A DNA stretch of 64,000 bases. It comes from Methylobacterium aerolatum. Its GTDB lineage: Bacteria > Pseudomonadota > Alphaproteobacteria > Rhizobiales > Beijerinckiaceae. This document shows, one piece after another, positions 36,443 to 46,866 of the stretch. Each line of letters starts with the position of its first letter. Position 1 is the stretch's first letter. The position numbers were made by a program, and so were the translations under genes. The notes beneath the pieces are model-generated. The model saw only the letters and a list, made by a program, of their open reading frames with translations, had not been told where the DNA came from and searched no databases. The stretch covers positions 1-64,000 of the forward strand of contig NZ_BPQE01000018.1 in the NCBI RefSeq assembly GCF_022179085.1. Reading direction: 5' to 3'.

Positions 36443-36910
36443 TCAGCGCCCGCGATACGAGCCGACGCCCGTGTCGGGGAGCCAAACGTTGGCCGGCGGC
36501 GCACCCGTCTGCCAGAACACGTCGATGGGAATGCCGCCACGGGGGTACCAGTACCCGCCGATCCGCAGGTAGCGCGGTTCCAGCAGCGCCACGAGGCGCT
36601 TGCCGATGGCGACGGTGCAGTCCTCGTGGAAGGCGCCGTGGTTCCGGAAGGCGCCGAGATACAGTTTCAGCGACTTGGACTCGACGAGCCATTGTCCCGG
36701 CACGTAGTCGATGATCAGGATCGCGAAGTCGGGCTGGCCCGTCACCGGACAGATGGACGTGAATTCCGGCGCGGTGAACCGCGCGAGATAATCCGTATCC
36801 ACATGGGGATTGGGAACGCGGTCGAGGCGGGCCTCCTCGGGCGTCTGGGGCAGGGGAGTGGCCTGGCCCAATTGCAGGGCGGGCGCACCGGTGTCGGAAG
36901 GGCTGCTCAT
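36443..36910 (-). CDS. queF: NADPH-dependent 7-cyano-7-deazaguanine reductase
   Basis: Reduces preQ0 to preQ1 in queuosine synthesis. The 155 residues are of the short (unimodular, YkvM-like) class, with the catalytic cysteine in [14 protein letters not shown], the QueF motif [21 protein letters not shown], and [14 protein letters not shown] near the end. ATG 36910 is used. It stands alone; other queuosine genes are not in the window. Confidence 0.96.
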   Translation of the reverse strand: MSSPSDTGAPALQLGQATPLPQTPEEARLDRVPNPHVDTDYLARFTAPEFTSICPVTGQPDFAILIIDYVPGQWLVESKSLKLYLGAFRNHGAFHEDCTVAIGKRLVALLEPRYLRIGGYWYPRGGIPIDVFWQTGAPPANVWLPDTGVGSYRGR

Positions 36911-36923
36911 GGCGGCCCTATAG

Positions 36924-38411
<1,488 letters not shown>

Positions 38412-38423
38412 GGCAGGAATCCC

Positions 38424-38475
38424 CCTCTCCCCGTCCGCGGGGAGAGGCCCACCGACACCTTGTCGTGTCGGTGGG
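38424..38475. terminator. Double hairpin after eno
   Basis: Two adjacent stems: cctctcccc / ggggagagg (38424-38447) and cccaccgacac / gtgtcggtggg (38448-38475). They lie shortly after the eno stop. The first stem resembles the tip of the family B repeats. Confidence 0.7.
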
Positions 38476-38560
38476 AAGCGAGGCGGCGGCCGGGGGTGAT
38501 GTGACCCTCGCGCGAGCCCCCTAAACCCCCCGTTAACCCTTTCACGGCCAAGGTCGCGGC

Positions 38561-38872
38561 ATGGTCGTCCGCCGCCGCGTCAGAATGGTCGTGTTGCCAC
38601 TGGGTCTGTGGACCCTGTCGGCCCTCGTCTGCGGCTATTTCATCGTCCAGGCGGAGAGCGGCAACCGCGGCCTCGAGGCCAAGCGGGCCCTGAAGATCAA
38701 GGCCTTCGCCCTCAACCAGGAACTCTCCGCCGTGAAGGCCGAGCGGGCGGTCTGGGAGCATCGCGTCGGCCTCCTGAAGAGCGACCAGATCGACCGGGAC
38801 CTGCTGGAGGAGCGCGCGCGGGTCGTGCTCGGCCGCGTCCACGCCAACGACGTCGTCATCATCGCGCCCTGA
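38561..38872 (+). CDS. FtsB/DivIC-family septum formation initiator protein
   Basis: A 103-residue single-pass protein: a short basic cytosolic start, one membrane helix (about 9-30, VLPLGLWTLSALVCGYFIV), then a coiled-coil (about 40-75, KIKAFALNQELSAVKAERA) and the conserved end DLLEERARVVLG. FtsB-like proteins bridge FtsL and FtsQ in the divisome. The position between eno and pdhA matches other alphaproteobacteria. Confidence 0.88.
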   Translation: MVVRRRVRMVVLPLGLWTLSALVCGYFIVQAESGNRGLEAKRALKIKAFALNQELSAVKAERAVWEHRVGLLKSDQIDRDLLEERARVVLGRVHANDVVIIAP

Positions 38873-39020
38873 AACGGGGCTCCGGCCGTCTGCGCGACGC
38901 AGCCGGTCCGTCCCTGGCCGGTCTGACAACCGCGCGCCCCTGTCAGAGGGGCGGCCCTCGCTTTCGCGCCGCGCCTGTCCTACACCCCACTCACGATCGC
39001 GGAACGGGGGAGTAGTCGAC

Positions 39021-40079
39021 ATGGATGCTGGCAAGGTCGCTGAGTCCGGTCCCGCCGCCGCGTCGCCGGAGGCTGCCGAGGCTCACAAGCCGGCGCCCAA
39101 CATGCCGCAGTTCACGCGCGACGAGGATCTCCACGCCTACCACGAGATGCTGCTGATCCGCCGCTTCGAGGAGAAGGCCGGCCAGCTCTACGGCATGGGT
39201 CTGATCGGCGGCTTCTGCCACCTCTACATCGGCCAGGAGGCCGTGGTGATCGGGATGCAGATGGCATCCGAGGACGGTGACCAGGTCATCACCGGCTACC
39301 GCGACCACGGGCACATGCTCGCCACGGGCATGGAGCCCAAGGGCGTGATGGCCGAGCTCACCGGCCGCCGGGGCGGCTACAGCCGCGGCAAGGGCGGCTC
39401 GATGCACATGTTCAGCCGCGAGAAACAGTTCTTCGGCGGCCACGGCATCGTCGGCGCGCAGGTCTCGCTCGGCACGGGCCTCGGCTTCGCGGACCAGTAC
39501 CGCGGCAACGGCAAGGTCAGCCTCACCTACATGGGCGACGGCGCCGCCAACCAGGGCCAGGTCTACGAGAGCTTCAACATGGCGGCGCTGTGGAAGCTGC
39601 CGGTGGTCTACGTCATCGAGAACAACCGCTACGCCATGGGCACCTCCGTGGCCCGCGCCTCGGCGCAGACCGACTTCTCGAAGCGCGGCCTGTCCTTCGG
39701 CATCCCCGGCGAGCAGGTCGACGGCATGGACGTGCGCACCGTCCGCGAGGCCGCCGCCCGGGCGATCGAGCACGCCCGCTCCGGCCAGGGCCCGTACATT
39801 CTGGAGATGCAGACCTACCGCTATCGCGGCCACTCGATGTCCGATCCGGCGAAGTACCGGACCAAGGACGAGGTCTCGAAGATGCGCGACGAGCACGACC
39901 CGATCGAGATGGTGCGCAAGCGCCTCCTCGAACTGCACGGCGTGCCGGAGGCCGACATCAAGGCGACGGATGCCAAGGTGCGCGAGACCGTCAACGCCGC
40001 CGCCGAGTTCGCGACGAACGATCCCGAGCCGGATCCGTCCGAGCTGTGGACCGACATTCTGCTCGAGGTCGACGCCTGA
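39021..40079 (+). CDS. pdhA: Pyruvate dehydrogenase E1 component, alpha subunit
   Basis: The TPP-dependent decarboxylase half of the pyruvate dehydrogenase complex. The 352 residues show YHEMLLIRRFEEKAGQLYGMG, the TPP-binding GDGAANQGQVYESFNMAALW, and the phosphorylation-loop region YRYRGHSMSDPAKYR. ATG 39021 gives the normal length, with an acidic/Ala-rich N-terminus. It begins the pdhA-pdhB-(DUF5076, Uma2)-pdhC-(DUF559)-lpd operon. Confidence 0.98.
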   Translation: MDAGKVAESGPAAASPEAAEAHKPAPNMPQFTRDEDLHAYHEMLLIRRFEEKAGQLYGMGLIGGFCHLYIGQEAVVIGMQMASEDGDQVITGYRDHGHMLATGMEPKGVMAELTGRRGGYSRGKGGSMHMFSREKQFFGGHGIVGAQVSLGTGLGFADQYRGNGKVSLTYMGDGAANQGQVYESFNMAALWKLPVVYVIENNRYAMGTSVARASAQTDFSKRGLSFGIPGEQVDGMDVRTVREAAARAIEHARSGQGPYILEMQTYRYRGHSMSDPAKYRTKDEVSKMRDEHDPIEMVRKRLLELHGVPEADIKATDAKVRETVNAAAEFATNDPEPDPSELWTDILLEVDA

Positions 40080-40151
40080 TCCCGGATCACGGCCCCATCC
40101 CGAGCCTCAACCCTTAGGCCGCCCCCGAAGAGAGCGACGCGAAGAACTCAC

Positions 40152-41588
40152 ATGGCGACCGATATCCTGATGCCCGCCCTGTCTCCGACCATGGAGGAGG
40201 GCAAGCTGGCGAAATGGCTCAAGAAGGTCGGCGATCCGGTGAAGTCCGGCGACGTGCTCGCCGAGATCGAGACCGACAAGGCGACCATGGAGGTCGAGGC
40301 GGTGGACGAGGGCGTCCTCGCCAAGATCCTCATCGACGAGGGTACCGAGGGCGTCGCCGTCAACACGCCCATCGCGATCATCGCGGACGAGGGCGAGGAC
40401 GTGGAGGCCGCCGCCGCCGCGGGCGGCAAGGCGAAGGCCGAGGCGCCGAAGGCGAACGGCCACGACACCTCCGTCGAGCCCGGCGGCGACAAGCCGGCCA
40501 CGATCGCCAAGACCGAGGACGACGCCCCCCGCGCCCCCGCCGCCCCGGCCACGATCACCGCCAAGGCGAACGATCCCGTCATGGAGGAATTCCCCACGGG
40601 GACCGAGATGGTCACGATGACCGTCCGCGAGGCCCTCCGCGACGCCATGGCCGAGGAGATGCGCCGGGACGGCGACGTCTTCATCATGGGCGAGGAGGTC
40701 GCGGAGTACCAGGGCGCCTACAAGGTCACCCAGGGGCTGCTGCAGGAATTCGGCGCCAAGCGCGTGGTCGATACCCCGATCACCGAGCACGGCTTCGCGG
40801 GCATCGGCGTGGGCGCGGCGCTCGCCGGCCTGAAGCCGATCGTGGAGTTCATGACCTTCAACTTCGCCATGCAGGCGATAGACCACATCATCAACTCGGC
40901 GGCCAAGACCCTCTACATGTCCGGCGGCCAGCTCGGCTGCCCCATCGTGTTCCGGGGGCCGAACGGCGCCGCGGCCCGCGTCGCCGCCCAGCACAGCCAC
41001 GACTACGCGGCGTGGTACTCCAACGTGCCCGGCCTCAAGGTCATCGCGCCCTACACGGCGGCCGACGCCAAGGGCCTGCTGAAGGCCGCGATCCGCGACC
41101 CGAACCCGGTGATCTTCCTCGAGAACGAGATCCTCTACGGGCAGACCTTCCCGGTGCCGAAGCTGGACGACTTCCAGTTGCCGATCGGCAAGGCCCGCAT
41201 CCACCGTCCGGGCACGGACGTGACCATCGTCTCCTTCTCCATCGGCATGACCTACGCCCTCAAGGCGGCGCAGGCGCTCGCCGAGCAGGGCATCGAGGCC
41301 GAGGTGATCGACCTGCGCACCATCCGCCCGATGGACAGCGCCACGATCGTCGAATCGGTGAAGAAGACCGGCCGCTGCGTGACCGTCGAGGAAGGGTTCC
41401 CGCAATCCGGCATCGGCGCCGAGATCTCCGCGCGCCTGATGGTCGATGCCTTCGACTTCCTGGACGCGCCCGTGCTGCGGGTCACCGGCAAGGACGTGCC
41501 GATGCCCTACGCCGCCAACCTCGAGAAGCTCGCCCTGCCGAACGTGGCCGAGGTGATCGAGGCGGCCAAGGCCGTCTGCTACAAGTGA
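40152..41588 (+). CDS. pdhB: Pyruvate dehydrogenase E1 component, beta subunit with N-terminal lipoyl domain
   Basis: The 478 residues fuse an N-terminal lipoyl domain (1-80, lipoylated Lys43 in ETDKATMEV) through an Ala/Pro/Lys-rich linker (90-145) to the E1 beta core (from about 155: [55 protein letters not shown]). Lipoyl-bearing E1 beta is known from alphaproteobacteria such as Sinorhizobium. The first 43 residues are almost identical to the start of PdhC, a likely gene-internal duplication. Confidence 0.98.
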   Translation: MATDILMPALSPTMEEGKLAKWLKKVGDPVKSGDVLAEIETDKATMEVEAVDEGVLAKILIDEGTEGVAVNTPIAIIADEGEDVEAAAAAGGKAKAEAPKANGHDTSVEPGGDKPATIAKTEDDAPRAPAAPATITAKANDPVMEEFPTGTEMVTMTVREALRDAMAEEMRRDGDVFIMGEEVAEYQGAYKVTQGLLQEFGAKRVVDTPITEHGFAGIGVGAALAGLKPIVEFMTFNFAMQAIDHIINSAAKTLYMSGGQLGCPIVFRGPNGAAARVAAQHSHDYAAWYSNVPGLKVIAPYTAADAKGLLKAAIRDPNPVIFLENEILYGQTFPVPKLDDFQLPIGKARIHRPGTDVTIVSFSIGMTYALKAAQALAEQGIEAEVIDLRTIRPMDSATIVESVKKTGRCVTVEEGFPQSGIGAEISARLMVDAFDFLDAPVLRVTGKDVPMPYAANLEKLALPNVAEVIEAAKAVCYK

Positions 41589-41652
41589 GGGGCGAGGCAC
41601 CCGCCTCCGCCCCACCGCTTTCCCGCCTCCTGCAGCAGACGGGCCGCGACCG

Positions 41653-41928
41653 ATGAGCCAGGATTTCGCCGAACTCTCCGCTCCCCCCGATGCCCTCGAA
41701 CAGGGCGGCATCGAGGTGTTGCGCGCGGCGGTGGTGGACGGCGCCGTGAGCGTTGCGCTGCGCCGCTCCTTCGACGATCCAGCCACCTGGGGGCGGCTGC
41801 TGGTCGATCTCGCCCGGCAGGCGGCCCGCGCCTACGCCGTCGACACCGACCTGTCGGAGGAGGAGGCGTTCGAGCGCATCCGTGCCGCGATTGAGGCGGA
41901 ATGCCTCGATCCGGGTGCGTTCAACTGA
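41653..41928 (+). CDS. DUF5076 domain protein in the pdh operon
   Basis: A 91-residue protein of the DUF5076 family (PDALEQGGIEVLRAAVVDGAVSVAL, DPATWGRLLVDLARQAARAY, EEEAFERIRAAIEAE). The function is unknown. Its place between pdhB and pdhC is shared by other Rhizobiales, which suggests a link to the complex (inference). It is followed after 10 bp by the Uma2 gene. Confidence 0.85.
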   Translation: MSQDFAELSAPPDALEQGGIEVLRAAVVDGAVSVALRRSFDDPATWGRLLVDLARQAARAYAVDTDLSEEEAFERIRAAIEAECLDPGAFN

Positions 41929-41938
41929 CGGCGGCCCG

Positions 41939-42532
41939 ATGGCCCAGGCCGTGCCCCGTCCCGCCACCTATGCCGACCTCGAGGCGGTGCCGCCGCATCT
42001 CGTCGCCGAGATCGTCGACGGGGTGCTGGAGACGCATCCGCGTCCGCGGCCGCGCCACGCCTCGGTGGCCATAGGCCTCGGGGCGGAGCTTCAGTTTCCT
42101 TACGGGCGAGGCCGCGGCGGTCCCGGTGGATGGGTCTTCATGGCCGAGCCGGAGTTGCACCTGGGCTACGACGTAGTCGTCCCCGACCTCGCCGGCTGGC
42201 GTCGAGAGCGGATGCCGGTCGAGCCAGATAAGGCTTACATCGAAACCCCGCCCGACTGGGTGGGCGAGATCCTCTCTCCCTCAACCCGCCGCCTCGACCT
42301 CGGCCCGAAGCGGCGCATCTACGCCGAGGCCGAAGTGCCCTTCCTCTGGTTTCTCGATCCCGACGAGCGCACGCTGGAACCCTTCGCCCTGACCGGGGGC
42401 CGGTGGCTCCTGCTCGGCACCGTGGTCGGAGGCGAGAGCGTGTCGCTCGCCCCCTTCGACGCCATCACCTTTCCCCTCGACGACCTGTTCCCCTTCGCCG
42501 ATCCGGCCGCTTCGGCCCCGCCCGAGACCTGA
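41939..42532 (+). CDS. Uma2-family (DUF820) restriction-endonuclease-like protein
   Basis: A 197-residue member of the PD-(D/E)XK-like Uma2/DUF820 family. Visible landmarks are TYADLEAVPPHLVAEIVDGVL, the acidic VPDLAGWRRERMP stretch (catalytic Asp), and DWVGEILSPSTRRLDLGPKRRIYAEAEVPFLWFLDP (Glu followed by the Lys that ends the core). The family is very abundant in cyanobacteria and patchy in other bacteria; its role is not established. The start is set at ATG 41939, 10 bp after the DUF5076 stop, and the stop is 5 bp before pdhC, so it is an insertion in the pdh operon. Confidence 0.88.
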   Translation: MAQAVPRPATYADLEAVPPHLVAEIVDGVLETHPRPRPRHASVAIGLGAELQFPYGRGRGGPGGWVFMAEPELHLGYDVVVPDLAGWRRERMPVEPDKAYIETPPDWVGEILSPSTRRLDLGPKRRIYAEAEVPFLWFLDPDERTLEPFALTGGRWLLLGTVVGGESVSLAPFDAITFPLDDLFPFADPAASAPPET

Positions 42533-42537
42533 CCACC

Positions 42538-43968
42538 ATGCCGATCAACGTCCTCATGCCCGCGCTCTCTCCCACGATGGAGAAGGGCAACCTCGCCAAG
42601 TGGCTCAAGAAGGAGGGCGACGCCATCAAGTCCGGCGACGTGCTCGCCGAGATCGAGACCGACAAGGCCACGATGGAGGTCGAGGCCGTGGACGAGGGCG
42701 TGCTGGCCAGGATCGTCGTGCCGGAGGGCACCGCCGACGTGCCGGTGAACGACCTCATCGCCCTCATCGCGGGTGAAGGCGAGGATCCGGGCAGCATCCA
42801 GGCCCCGGCCGCCGGCGGCGGCAAGGCGCCCGAAGCCCCCAAGGAGACCCCGAAGGCCGAGGCGAAGCCGGCGGGCGACGCCCAGATGTCCTATACCCGC
42901 GTCAACGAGGCGCCCGACGCCGCCAAGGCGGTGAACCCCGCCGCCGGCCAGCCCTCGGCGCCCACCTCCGCCGGCGGGGAGGGGGGCCGCGTGTTCTCCT
43001 CGCCCCTCGCCCGGCGCCTCGCCAAGATGGAGGGGATCGACCTCTCCGCCCTCAAGGGCTCGGGCCCCCATGGCCGCGTCATCGCCCGTGACGTGACCGA
43101 GGCCAAGGCGAGCGGCGGCGCGAAGGCCAGCGACGGGACCAAGGCTGCCGCCGCGAAGGCCCCCGCCGCCGAGGCGGCTCCGGCGCCGAAGGCCGCCGCC
43201 CCGGCCGCCGCCGCGCCCGCGCAGGGCATGACCACCGAGCAGGTCAAGGCGCTGTTCGAGCCGGGCTCCTACGAGGAGATCACCCTCGACGGGATGCGCA
43301 AGACCATCGCCAAGCGGCTGGCCGAATCGAAGCAGACGGTCCCGCACTTCTACCTGTCCCTCGACGTCGAGCTCGACGCGCTGCTCAAGCTGCGCGAGCA
43401 GGTCAATGCCGGAGCGGGCAAGGACAAGGACGGCAAGCCCGCCTTCAAGCTGTCGGTGAACGACTTCGTCATCAAGGCCCTGGCGCTCGCCCTCCAGCGG
43501 GTGCCGAACGCCAACGCCGTCTGGGCGGGCGACCGGGTGCTGAAGTTCAAGCATTCGGATGTCGGCGTCGCCGTGGCGATCGAGGGCGGGCTGTTCACCC
43601 CGGTCATCCGCAAGGCCGAGCAGAAGACGCTCTCGACCATCTCCGCCGAGATGAAGGACCTCGCCGGCCGGGCGCGCTCGCGCAAGCTCAAGCCGGAGGA
43701 GTACAACGGCGGCTCCACCGCCGTGTCGAACCTCGGCATGTTCGGGATCAAGAACTTCCAGGCGGTGATCAACCCGCCCCACGGCACGATCCTCGCCGTC
43801 GGCGCGGGCGAGGCCCGTATCGTCGCCAAGGGCGGACAGCCGAGCGTGGTGCAGGCCATGACCGTCACGCTCTCCGTCGATCACCGGGTGGTGGACGGCG
43901 CCCTCGGCGCCGAGCTGCTCCAAGCCTTCAAGGGGCTGATCGAGAACCCGATGGGAATGCTGGTGTGA
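42538..43968 (+). CDS. pdhC: Pyruvate dehydrogenase E2, dihydrolipoyllysine acetyltransferase
   Basis: Core acetyltransferase of the complex. The 476 residues have one lipoyl domain (Lys43 in ETDKATMEV), a linker, a peripheral-subunit-binding domain (about 155-190, SPLARRLAKMEGIDLSALKGSGPHGRVIARD), an Ala/Pro/Lys-rich linker, and the catalytic domain (about 240-476) ending in SVDHRVVDGALGAELLQ with the active-site His. ATG 42538 is 5 bp after the Uma2 stop. Confidence 0.98.
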   Translation: MPINVLMPALSPTMEKGNLAKWLKKEGDAIKSGDVLAEIETDKATMEVEAVDEGVLARIVVPEGTADVPVNDLIALIAGEGEDPGSIQAPAAGGGKAPEAPKETPKAEAKPAGDAQMSYTRVNEAPDAAKAVNPAAGQPSAPTSAGGEGGRVFSSPLARRLAKMEGIDLSALKGSGPHGRVIARDVTEAKASGGAKASDGTKAAAAKAPAAEAAPAPKAAAPAAAAPAQGMTTEQVKALFEPGSYEEITLDGMRKTIAKRLAESKQTVPHFYLSLDVELDALLKLREQVNAGAGKDKDGKPAFKLSVNDFVIKALALALQRVPNANAVWAGDRVLKFKHSDVGVAVAIEGGLFTPVIRKAEQKTLSTISAEMKDLAGRARSRKLKPEEYNGGSTAVSNLGMFGIKNFQAVINPPHGTILAVGAGEARIVAKGGQPSVVQAMTVTLSVDHRVVDGALGAELLQAFKGLIENPMGMLV

Positions 43969-43976
43969 GTGGATTT

Positions 43977-44475
43977 CCCCTCCCCCTTGCGGGGAGGGGT
44001 TAGGGGTGGGGGTCGCGACGTGGGTCGACAGTGGCAGGATCGATGATGCCCTGGTCGGAGACTCCCTCTCGGCTTGTCACACCCCGTGCTGCCCGCCACG
44101 CCGCATCCCTGCGGCGAAATCCGACTGATGCCGAACGGCGGCTGTGGTGGCACCTGCGTCACCGGCTGCCGATGCCTGGCACCCACTTCCGGCGACAAAT
44201 CGCCATCGAGAGCTATGTGGCCGACTTCTGTTGCCTGGGCCATCGTCTGATCGTCGAACTCGATGGCGACCAGCATGGCCATGAGCACCGTCTCGCCTAC
44301 GACAAGCGTCGGACGGAGACCCTGGAGCGGCGCGGCTACCGCGTCCTCCGCTTTCCCAATCACGTCGTGATGCGCGAGATCGACAGCGTTCTCGACACCA
44401 TCGCCGCCGCACTCTCGCTCGGCGCCCCCTCCGGAACCACCCCCACCCCCAACCCCTCCCCGCAAGGGGGAGGGG
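43977..44475 (+). mobile_element. 499-bp cassette with 37-bp terminal inverted repeats carrying a DUF559 nuclease (family B ends)
   Basis: Left end 43977-44013 begins cccctcccccttgcggggag; right end 44439-44475 is its inverted copy with a single mismatch over 37 bp. The arms are the same as those of the gene-less element at 32001-32110. One gene, DUF559, lies between and ends inside the right arm. The cassette splits pdhC from lpd, which are adjacent in most relatives. No target duplication was clearly seen. Mobility is inferred from the structure. Confidence 0.75.
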
Positions 44476-44480
44476 AGTAG
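44043..44480 (+). CDS. DUF559 endonuclease-domain protein (Vsr-like fold)
   Basis: A 145-residue protein of the DUF559 family, related to very-short-patch-repair endonucleases. ARxLRRNPTDAERRLWWHLR opens the domain; candidate catalytic residues are Asp61 (YVADF) and Glu72/Asp74 (IVELDGDQH) of the PD-(D/E)XK type. The last 13 residues (TPTPNPSPQGGGE) are encoded by the right inverted repeat. The start is set at ATG 44043; GTG 44031 is an alternative. The stop abuts the ribosome site of lpd. The biological role of the family is not established. Confidence 0.88.
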   Translation: MMPWSETPSRLVTPRAARHAASLRRNPTDAERRLWWHLRHRLPMPGTHFRRQIAIESYVADFCCLGHRLIVELDGDQHGHEHRLAYDKRRTETLERRGYRVLRFPNHVVMREIDSVLDTIAAALSLGAPSGTTPTPNPSPQGGGE

Positions 44481-44489
44481 GAGGTCTTG

Positions 44490-45929
44490 ATGTCTGAAAC
44501 CTACGACGTCCTCATCATCGGCGCCGGGCCCGGCGGCTACGTCACCGCCATCCGCGCGGCGCAGCTCGGCTTCAAGACCGCCGTGGTGGACCGCGAACAC
44601 CTGGGCGGCATCTGCCTGAACTGGGGCTGCATCCCGACCAAGGCGCTGCTCCGCTCGGCCGAGATCTTCCACTACTTCCAGCACCCCGGCGAGTACGGCC
44701 TGACGGCGGAGAAGGTCGGGTTCGACACTTCGGCCATCGTCAAGCGCTCGCGCGGCGTCTCCGCCCGCCTCAACGGCGGCGTCGGGATGCTGCTCAAGAA
44801 GAACAAGGTCGATGTGATCTGGGGCGAGGCCACCGTCGATTCGGTCGCCAAGGGCAACCAGCCCGGTCAGGTCACCGTGAAGGAGACCAAGCGCGCCGAG
44901 GCGCCGAAGGGCGCCAAGGGGGCGGGGAGCTACAGCGCCAAGCACATTATCGTGGCGACGGGCGCCCGGCCCCGCGCCCTGCCCGGCATCGAGCCCGATA
45001 AGAAGCAGATTTGGACCTACTACGAGGCCATGGTGCCGGAGGCGATGCCCAAGAGCCTGCTGGTGATGGGCTCGGGCGCCATCGGCATCGAGTTCGCCTC
45101 GTTCTACCGCACCATGGGCGCCGAGGTGACGGTGGTCGAGGTGCTGCCGCAGATCCTGCCCGTGGAGGATGCCGAGATCGCCGGCATGGCCCGCAAGCGG
45201 TTCGAGAAGCAGGGCATCAAGATCCTCACCGGCGCCAAGGTGACGAAGGTCGAGAAGGCGGCGGATTCCGTCACGGCCACCATCGAGACCGGCGACGGCA
45301 AGACACAGCAGATCAAGGCCGAGAAGATGATCTCGGCGGTGGGCGTCGTCGGCAACATCGAGAATCTCGGCCTCGAGAAGCTCGGGGTGAAGACCGACCG
45401 GGGCTGCATCGTCACCGACGGGCTCGGCCGCACCAACGTGCCCGGCCTCTACGCCATCGGCGACGTGGCCGGGCCGCCGATGCTGGCCCACAAGGCCGAG
45501 CACGAGGGCGTCATCTGCATCGAGACCATCAAGGGCCTACACACCCACCCGATGGACAAGGGCAAGATCCCCGGCTGCACCTACTGCCAGCCGCAGATCG
45601 CCAGCGTCGGGCTCACCGAGGCCAAAGCCAAGGAGCAGGGCTTTGCCGTCAAGGTCGGCCGCTTCCCCTTCGCGGGCAACGGCAAGGCCATCGCGCTGGG
45701 CGAGCCGGACGGGATGATCAAGACCGTCTTCGACGCCAAGACCGGCCAGTTGCTCGGCGCCCACATGGTCGGGGCCGAGGTGACGGAGCTGATCCAGGGC
45801 TACGTCGTCGCCATGAACCTCGAGAGCACAGAGGAGGAACTGATGCACACGGTGTTCCCGCACCCGACGCTCAGCGAAATGATGCACGAGAGCGTGCTCG
45901 ATGCCTACGGCAAGGTGATCCACACCTGA
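44490..45929 (+). CDS. lpdA: Dihydrolipoyl dehydrogenase (pyruvate dehydrogenase E3)
   Basis: FAD flavoprotein that reoxidises the dihydrolipoyl groups of the complex. The 479 residues show the FAD loop IIGAGPGGYVTAIRAAQLG, redox pair Cys42/Cys47 in GGICLNWGCIPTK, the NAD loop MGSGAIGIEFASFY, LYAIGDVAGPPMLAHKAEHEG, and the C-terminal His-Glu pair in TVFPHPTLSEMMHE. ATG 44490 has aggagg 5 bases upstream; a TTG one codon earlier is less likely. An internal Lys-rich loop (ETKRAEAPKGAKGAG) is longer than in E. coli Lpd. Confidence 0.97.
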   Translation: MSETYDVLIIGAGPGGYVTAIRAAQLGFKTAVVDREHLGGICLNWGCIPTKALLRSAEIFHYFQHPGEYGLTAEKVGFDTSAIVKRSRGVSARLNGGVGMLLKKNKVDVIWGEATVDSVAKGNQPGQVTVKETKRAEAPKGAKGAGSYSAKHIIVATGARPRALPGIEPDKKQIWTYYEAMVPEAMPKSLLVMGSGAIGIEFASFYRTMGAEVTVVEVLPQILPVEDAEIAGMARKRFEKQGIKILTGAKVTKVEKAADSVTATIETGDGKTQQIKAEKMISAVGVVGNIENLGLEKLGVKTDRGCIVTDGLGRTNVPGLYAIGDVAGPPMLAHKAEHEGVICIETIKGLHTHPMDKGKIPGCTYCQPQIASVGLTEAKAKEQGFAVKVGRFPFAGNGKAIALGEPDGMIKTVFDAKTGQLLGAHMVGAEVTELIQGYVVAMNLESTEEELMHTVFPHPTLSEMMHESVLDAYGKVIHT

Positions 45930-45942
45930 GGCTGTCCGCAGC

Positions 45943-45973
45943 GGGATGAACGGCCTTTTTCGCCGTTCATCCC
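45943..45973 (+). terminator. Terminator hairpin of the pdh operon
   Basis: gggatgaacggc pairs perfectly with gccgttcatccc around a ctttttc loop, 13 bases after the lpd stop. The stem shares the tgaacggc/gccgttca core with the palindrome at 35950. Confidence 0.85.
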
Positions 45974-46105
45974 AGTATTAAAACCCAGAGTTGCAAGACA
46001 ACGTGTGTGGAGCCGCAAGCTCTCTTTTAGTCTTCGTCTTGCGTAGAGACCGGATCGTCTTCACACTCGCTCGGCTCGCGGAGGACGCGGCCCTGGAGTG
46101 TGAGC

Positions 46106-46711
46106 ATGAAGTGTCGGCTCGTCGTAGCGGTGTTGGCGGCCGTTGGTCTGAGCGGATGCGCCTCGACCGCGCGCAAGGCGGGGATCCCGATGGTCTTCGT
46201 CTCGACGCCGCCGGGGGCGAGCGTGACGATCACCAAGCTCTACACCTGCTCCAGCACGCCCTGCACCATCCTGGTCGACCGGAACGACGCCTTCGATGCG
46301 ACCTTCAGCCTGGCGGGCTACCAGCCGCAGACCGTCCCCGTGAGGAAGCTCCTCATCCCCAAGGGGCAGATGGCCAAGGTCGGCATGGGAATCGGGATGG
46401 TCGGCGTCGGCAGCGGCGGCGGCCTGGGCTTCGGAACCGGCACGGGAGTGGACGTCGAACTTGGGCCGAACCCCGTCATCGTCACCCTCGAACCCGAGAA
46501 GCCGCCCGCTCCGCCTCGCCGCCGCCTGAAATCGGCACCGCTTCCGGCGGCCGAGCCGGCGGCCCCGCCACGCCCGACGTTGGGCGTACGGGAGGGCGAT
46601 CCGGCATCACCGCGCCAAGCTGCCCCTCCTGCGATCCCTCAAGCGACCCCTCCTGCCAGAACTCCTGCCACCCCTGCGGCCATTCCGGACGAGTTGAGGG
46701 GCCGGCGGTGA
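46106..46711 (+). CDS. Lipoprotein with PEGA-like domain
   Basis: A 201-residue lipoprotein: signal peptide with lipobox LSGC (lipidated Cys18). The body resembles a PEGA-type surface domain (VFVSTPPGASVTITKLYTCSSTPC, DATFSLAGYQPQTVPV). The C-terminal third is Pro/Ala-rich and disordered. ATG 46106 has tggag upstream. The next gene (46867) is a paralogue, so this is a tandem duplication. The function is unknown; envelope location is likely. Confidence 0.8.
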   Translation: MKCRLVVAVLAAVGLSGCASTARKAGIPMVFVSTPPGASVTITKLYTCSSTPCTILVDRNDAFDATFSLAGYQPQTVPVRKLLIPKGQMAKVGMGIGMVGVGSGGGLGFGTGTGVDVELGPNPVIVTLEPEKPPAPPRRRLKSAPLPAAEPAAPPRPTLGVREGDPASPRQAAPPAIPQATPPARTPATPAAIPDELRGRR

Positions 46712-46866
46712 TCGACGCCCGCCGGCACAATTCCAAGTATTAATGTGTCTTGTTGGCACAACTTTAGCGGTGATTTCTTCCACACTCCGAACCATGAGCT
46801 AACTTGTCGCAGGCTGATCGTCCGCCCATCGTCGGACGCCGCAAGGATGCGGCTGAGGGGAAGACG

